Assembly: GCF_000226115.1 (NCBI RefSeq)
Contig: NC_016461.1
Coordinates: 2,976,001 to 3,040,000, forward strand
DNA: 64,000 bases
Direction: 5' to 3'
Origin: Thermothielavioides terrestris NRRL 8126
Taxonomy: Eukaryota; Ascomycota; Sordariomycetes; Sordariales; Chaetomiaceae
Positions 58,910 through 64,000 of this stretch are shown piece by piece (position 1 is the first letter of the stretch; each line of letters begins with the position of its first letter). The notes under the pieces are model-generated. The model was not told where the DNA came from, made no database searches, and saw only the letters and a program-made list of their open reading frames with translations. Position numbers and translations under genes: made by a program.

Positions 58910-61761
58910 TCAGTCCCGCCATACATGGGTATCACCCAGGCTGACCGAGCTCGATGAGTTGCTGCTAGCGCCTGGCGCCCCGCGAGGCGGCGTCTCATAT
59001 CCACGACCGCTGCTTTCTGGGCCGTCAAATCCCGGAGGGGCAGCGACCTCGTCGACCTCGGACTCGACCAGCGGCGGCGGCGGGTCCTGGTATATCCACG
59101 GCTGTTCGAGGCTGCGGGGAGACATTAGCAGTCTGAGCCAAGCGGAAAGCGGAAAGGCAAGAAGGAAAGAAAGAAAGAAAGGGGGAGGGTGACAAAAAAT
59201 GAAAATCTACTCACGGCATCACCAAACTCGGGTTCACAAACCGCAGCCCCTTCTCCCGATCCTCATCCACCGTGCTGCCGCGCCGGAACACCCCCCGCCG
59301 CCGCCGCTCCTCCGGCCCAGCCACGCCGCCCTCCTCCGACACCGCGCTCTCGCTCTCCCTATCCCCCCCTTCCGGTGGTCCGGCGGCGCGCCTGATGCTC
59401 CTTAACGAGATGAACCTCGTGAGGGGCTCGACACGCTTGCGGAAGTCCCAGCCGTACCACAGGGTGGCGACGAAGAGCGGGGCGACGAGCAGGGCGACGG
59501 TGAAGGCCTTGCGCAGGGCGAGGTAGCCGGACATGGTGAGCTGGAAGACGACGAGGCCGAGGACGACGCGGTAGCAGACGATGCGCCAGGCGCCGCCGGT
59601 GGCGTGCTGGGGCTGGTCCATGGCGTAGAGCAGCTGGTACTTGTAGGTGAAGTAGCCGAGCGAGAAGTAGGCGAGGCCGAGGCCGAGGACGAGGAAGCCG
59701 CCCGGCAGGGCGGAGTAGACGAGGCAGAGGATGAAGACGAGCAGGGCGGTCGGCAGGTAGAAGCCGTAGCAGAACGGGGGCGGGCGGGCCAGGGCGGCGC
59801 GCTCGCGCGGGGTGCGGGCGGCCAGGCGCAGCAGCGGGTACTGGGCCACGCTGCCGAACTCGAGCAGGCGGAAGGGGAACAGGCCGAGGCCTTGCAGCAT
59901 GATGAAGTTGGTGTAGAAGACGGAGAGCTCCTCGATCTTGCGGGCGAGCGTGTAGGCGATGTAGGTGGTGTCCTTGAGCGAGTTGCGCAGGACGTCGAAG
60001 ATGGAGGTGACGGCGTTGAAGACGGTGAAGATGAGGAAGATGTTGAAGAAGGTAAAGAAGAAGTTCTTGCTGACGGCCGAGAGGGCGATGTCGCCCTGCG
60101 AGAGCATGCCCTGGTGGTACGAGAGGTAGTCGTAGAGGTACGGGACCGCGATGTTGAGGAGGGACACCACGAGGGTCGGGAGGCCGGTCTGGACGAGCGA
60201 TCGGGTGATCTCGTGCGCCCGCAGCCACTCGCCGAAGGAGGGGAGGAACTTGTCGATGGTGCAGATGCTGAGGGCGGAAGCCAAGAAGGCGAGGGGGACC
60301 AACCACACGATCGTGAGGACGGCGACGAAGACGGTAACGGTCCAAGACCGGATGCGGCGGCTCAGGCGCGGCGCGTACGTGTTCTTCCACACGATGTCGG
60401 ACGGCGCGGGAGCGGGTTTGGTCAGCAAGCGGCCCGGGTGCGGGTCGATGAGCGCCTGGATAGCCATCTGGCAAGCGGCGATCGAGTCCATGGTCACGAA
60501 GGCGAGGTCGGCCGGCTCGTAGCTCTTCTTCCGGGCGGCAAGAATTTTGTCGTCCAGCTGACGGAGCTTCTCGGAGTAGTAGTCGATGGCATCGGTCTTG
60601 CGGCTCTGCAGATGGAGGAAGCCGTACCAGAAGCGGGTCTGAGGCCGCTCCCGCTCGGCGAAGCGGCGGGCACTGCTGCCCCTGAGCAGGCGCTCGCTTT
60701 CCCCTGCTTCCTCATCCGGCCCGCCGGGCACCTCGGTCTCATCGTTGCCAAGCCCGCTGTCGCCATTCGATTCGCCGCCTGCACGGTCTCCCGGCTTGCG
60801 GGCGAGGTAGGCGCTCCAGCTGTTTTCCAGCTTCGCCAGGACGGTCTGCCTCTGCTCCACCAGCCTGTCCAGCTGCCTCCAGTTGCGGCAAAGAGTGACG
60901 CTCTCGACCTTGCCAATCTCGAGTCGTTCCACCAGGTCCTTGATGGCCGCCTCCGTCCTCAGCTCTCTGGGGATGCCAGAAAGCCTGAAGGTCCGGTCGG
61001 TCACGGTGGACTGCGTTCCCAGATAGTCCTGCCGCACCTGGATCACCTTGGACGTCTCCCGGTCCATAAAGTACAGCGTCAGACCGGTGAAGAAGTAGGT
61101 GAAGACCAGGTACGACCACAGATGTCCCATATTGCGGTTGAAGCTGCTGTCGGGATCTTGGTCTGGCCCGTCGGATTCATCGAAGGGCGAGGCGTGCTCG
61201 TAGGAGCGGTACGTCGCGTACTGGCGGAAGAGGAACGACTGGGGGCCGCTGGGGTCGTGCGTCCGGCTGTCGACGAAGCGGCGGTTGATGGGCTCGAGCA
61301 CGAAGGCGGCGAAAACGAACAAGGCGCCAAACAGGCGCATGGACATCTTGAAGAAGGCCAGGAAGACGTAGGCGTCGAGCCCGGCGGAGGACAGCACCTG
61401 CTGCTCGGTGATGTGGTACAGGGTGGGAATCCATCCGAAGAGCGAGTCGGGGAGGGCGGGCAGGTGTAGCAGGGGGTCCGAGTGACGCTTGCGCGCGGCG
61501 TAGAGGGACTTCCATCGCGGGCGGAGGATCTGCAGCCAGCCAGAGACTCGGTCAGCGAGCGAGGGGACAGCGAGGGGACAGTATAGCGAAGGGGTAGCGA
61601 GGATAGCCGGGCGGACGTACGCAGAAAGCCAGAAAGGCTGAGAGCCCCAGGGCCAGCGAGATGACCAGCTGCACCTGCGTGTCCGTCCTCCCAGGCCCGA
61701 CCCACTTGTCGCCGCGGCATGCGTCCCCGTCCGGGTTGTCAGGGTCGTCGAAGACGTTCAT
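58910..61761 (-). CDS. CSC1/OSCA-type calcium-permeable channel
   Basis: Three exons on the minus strand: 61761-61621, 61529-59215, 59111-58910; 885 aa. Domain order is that of the CSC1/OSCA/TMEM63 family: an N-terminal three-helix RSN1_TM region (residues 30-190), a cytosolic PHM7-type domain (about 200-390, with FRLSGIPRELR and AFVTMDSIAACQMAIQAL), then the DUF221 multi-helix channel part (about 420-750). The last exon supplies the usual tail start LEQPWIYQDPPPP; without splicing at 59214 the frame would end early at NPSLVMP. In yeast and plants these are stress-gated cation channels of the plasma membrane. The last intron is CT-rich on the sense strand with a GCTAATG branch site. Confidence 0.9.
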
Positions 61762-62542
61762 GGCTGCCGCTGCAGACAACGCGCGCTGGAGCGGCGGGCA
61801 ATGCGGGCGATGGCGTGGGCGGCGCTGCCGAGACAGGAGCAATGCGTGGAGTTGTAGCGGGTTGTGGATCGAGGTCACACGAGCATGGAGACTGGGCGAG
61901 ACAGCGCAAGCTGTGCGATGACGTTTGTGGAAGGATACCCGCCAGCCAAGCATTCAGTTGCTTGGGTAGTTACCCTTGTCCACTAGCTATGGTTCCACTG
62001 CCGTGGTCCCCGCATCCCAGCCGGCCCACAACAACCCTCCCGTCCTCGGACGGTGGAGTATACTAGCTTACTAGCTTCGACCTGATGATGGTTTTGTTCT
62101 TGATGTCGAACATAGGATGGGCCGCTACTTTGAGCGGCAGGACCAAGACACATCTTGCCAGCCAGACATTTGTTCGGGCTTTTCTCCCCTGAGTGCTGGT
62201 CTTCGGGCAAACCACACAAGCTGCTGGTTGCATGGAGCTGTTAGGATAGCTCGACTTGAAGGAGAGATACAACCTCGCGCCCAGTGAGCGGCTCCTCTCC
62301 TGCCTCTGCCAGTAGCTAGTCCGCCACCGCACCACGTTGTAGTGTACATGGGGTGGTGACTTTCTACATCAACGAGTGCGCGAGTACCTCCCTAATCATC
62401 CCCAATATTCCGGTTGGGGCGGCTGTCTACGACACAAGCCTACTGTCATCAAGAAGGGTATAAGAAAAGGCCGGAATATGCCACTCGAGCGCAATACTCG
62501 CATCATCGCCGCAGAACGTAGCGCTGTCCCACCGTGTCCACA
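61762..62542. other. Intergenic, nothing recognised
   Basis: About 0.8 kb between two minus-strand genes; holds the probable promoter of the CSC1-like gene and the 3' end of the dehydrogenase. Short overlapping frames only. Confidence 0.5.
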
Positions 62543-63607
62543 TCAGATGCGCACAGGCAGCGAGTCCCGCCGGACCAGCAAGTGTCCCTCCCTGACCAGC
62601 GCGTTCGGGCACGGCACGCGATTCAGGAAGTTGTCGAGGTTCCGCAGGGTGCACTCGGCGATCTCGGTGAGCGCCTCCTCGGTGAAGAAGGCCTGGTGCC
62701 CGCAGAGCAGCACGTTGGGGAACGTCGTCAGCCGCATCAGCTGGTCGTCCTGGATGATGTCGCCGCTGTGGTCCTGGTAGAACAGGCCGCCCTCGCCCTC
62801 ATACACGTCCAGCGCCAGCCCGCCGAGATGCTTGCTCTTGAGCGCCGCGATCACGCTCTCCGTGTGCACCAGCCCGCCGCGCGACGTGTTCACCAGCACG
62901 GCGCCCTTCTTCATCTTCCCCAGCGTCTCGGCGTTGATGATGTGCCTCGTCTGCTCCGTCAGCGGACAGTGCAAGCTGACATAGTCGCTCTGCGCCAGCA
63001 ACTCGCCGAGCTCGACATACTCCCCATACTCCCTGAACGCGTCCGTGGGGAACGGATCGGCGGCCAGCAGGCGGCAGCCGAAGCCCTTCAGGATGCGGGC
63101 CATGGCGATGCCGATCTTGCCGGTGCCGACGATGCCGACGGTCTTGCCGCACAGGGTGCGGCCCATCAGGCCGTCGAGGCTGAAGTTGCCCTCGCGCACG
63201 CGGTTGTAGGCCCGGTGGGTCTTGCGGTTGACGGTCTGCAGCAGGGCGAGGGCGAACTCGGCGACGGCCTCGGGCGCGTAGGCGGGCACGCGCGCGACCC
63301 ACAGGCCCAGCGCCTCGGCCGCGGCCAGGTCGACGTTGTTGAAGCCGGCGCAGCGCAGCAGCACGGCGCGCACGCCCAGCGCCGCCAGCGTCTCCAGCAC
63401 CGCCGCCGGCAGCGCGTCGTTGACGAAGATGCACACCGCGTCGGCGCCGCGCGCCAGCGGCGCCGTGTCCGGGTTGAGCGGTACGTCGTGGAAGGTGAGC
63501 GTGACGGCGGCGATCTGGGCCGAGGGGGAGGACCGCTGCGCGCGGGTCAGGTACTCGCGGTCGTAGGACTTCGTCGAGAAGACGGCGAGGTTGAACGGCG
63601 CCGGCAT
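62543..63607 (-). CDS. D-lactate dehydrogenase-type 2-hydroxyacid dehydrogenase
   Basis: Single exon, 354 aa, minus strand. The D-isomer 2-hydroxyacid dehydrogenase fold is clear: NAD-binding GTGKIG at 161-166, and the catalytic triad Arg243 (in TSRGG), Glu272 (in YEGEGG) and His304 (in GHQAFFT), spaced 29 and 32 residues apart as in bacterial D-LDH (R235, E264, H296). The substrate-binding CAGFNNVDL block is at 86-94. The reaction is NADH-linked reduction of pyruvate or a related 2-oxoacid to the D-hydroxy acid, in the cytosol. The pattern is closer to bacterial-type D-LDH than to glyoxylate or formate dehydrogenase branches. Asp185 in AADPFP after the nucleotide fold indicates NAD rather than NADP. 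Confidence 0.92.
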   Translation of the reverse strand: MPAPFNLAVFSTKSYDREYLTRAQRSSPSAQIAAVTLTFHDVPLNPDTAPLARGADAVCIFVNDALPAAVLETLAALGVRAVLLRCAGFNNVDLAAAEALGLWVARVPAYAPEAVAEFALALLQTVNRKTHRAYNRVREGNFSLDGLMGRTLCGKTVGIVGTGKIGIAMARILKGFGCRLLAADPFPTDAFREYGEYVELGELLAQSDYVSLHCPLTEQTRHIINAETLGKMKKGAVLVNTSRGGLVHTESVIAALKSKHLGGLALDVYEGEGGLFYQDHSGDIIQDDQLMRLTTFPNVLLCGHQAFFTEEALTEIAECTLRNLDNFLNRVPCPNALVREGHLLVRRDSLPVRI

Positions 63608-64000
63608 GATGGTGGCTCGACTGGGCTGGTAGACTCAAGTTGGCTTTGGCGGCTTGCGAAGGGCGGCTGGGCCGTTATGTATGGGGGGGGCATTGGAGAG
63701 TAAGACGATGGACGGAGATGTCGAAGAAGATCATGGTGGTGTCGACGAAGGGCAGGCGATGCCCCGCCTTCTGCAGCTCGCACTGAGCAGCCTTGAGAGA
63801 AGCGACTAGGATACCCCGGCTAAGGACGGTTACACCATCCGAGGGAGAATCTTGGCGGCCATTCTCCGCCCGTTTTCGCCAGCTCGAGACCAGCCATGGC
63901 AACCTTGGCTGTACTACGGCCCGTACAGGCTAACCGGGTAAGCAGCTCTTGGGGAGATCATGGCGAATACAGACAACTAGAGGGAATACCCATATGCGGA
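63608..64000. other. Window end, upstream of the dehydrogenase
   Basis: Probable promoter of the D-lactate dehydrogenase-type gene, which reads leftwards from 63607. No further gene start is supported before the window ends. Confidence 0.5.

Noticed and set aside
59604..61469. 621-codon plus-strand frame
   Set aside because: It is the antisense shadow of the CSC1-like gene; the composition (Glu/Gly/Val/Arg) is the complement of a GC-rich membrane protein gene.
62534..63703. 389-codon plus-strand frame
   Set aside because: Antisense shadow of the D-lactate dehydrogenase-type gene, whose minus-strand frame has a full catalytic triad.
1..64000. CRISPR array, rRNA genes or dispersed 5S rRNA
   Set aside because: Read by eye, no regularly spaced repeats with unique spacers and no rRNA-like conserved stretches were found; only one tRNA was confirmed.

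Overview
The window looks like nuclear DNA of a filamentous ascomycete, most likely a Sordariomycete (inference). The genes are GC-rich and split by short introns (about 52-142 bp), many with CTGAC or CTAAC branch sites. The gene content is fungal (Rsa4, Tps3-type trehalose subunit, CSC1 channel, CAX exchanger, MSH4), and the transposons carry RIP-like C-to-T damage. All gene models below were built by hand from reading frame, splice signals and family resemblance.

Layout. 1-12.4 kb: a short coiled-coil (SCOC-like) protein, a tRNA-Lys(UUU), an APC/LAT amino-acid permease and an MFS sugar transporter (both on the minus strand), with long intergenic stretches. 12.4-23.6 kb: a TTTTA microsatellite, then a decayed pogo/Fot1-type DNA transposon with long inverted ends and TA target duplications. 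A Ty3/Gypsy chromodomain retrotransposon (249-bp LTRs, 5-bp duplication AGAAT) sits inside its transposase gene. 23.6-29.1 kb: sparse; one small Cys-containing ORF and one tentative membrane-protein fragment. 29.1-37.4 kb: CAX-type Ca2+/H+ exchanger, a small Cys-rich-tail protein, an unnamed 218-aa protein and the ribosome biogenesis factor Rsa4. 39.2-42.8 kb: a second island with a 2.3-kb Fot1-type transposon, itself interrupted by a probable solo LTR, and flanked by two copies of one MITE family in opposite orientation. 46-64 kb: Tps3-like trehalose complex subunit, class IV (branched-chain-type) aminotransferase, MSH4-like meiotic MutS homologue with long extensions, CSC1/OSCA channel and a D-lactate-dehydrogenase-type enzyme.

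The host genes are a housekeeping mixture, not a visible pathway cluster. The most unusual material is in the transposon islands: a nested insertion next to a catalytic Asp, an antisense frame between the chromodomain and 3' LTR whose 17 stops are 16 TAG and one TAA, LTR differences that are all transitions, CpA loss that appears to spare CAA, and MITEs that carry telomere-like TTAGGG variants and sit in palindromic TA targets.
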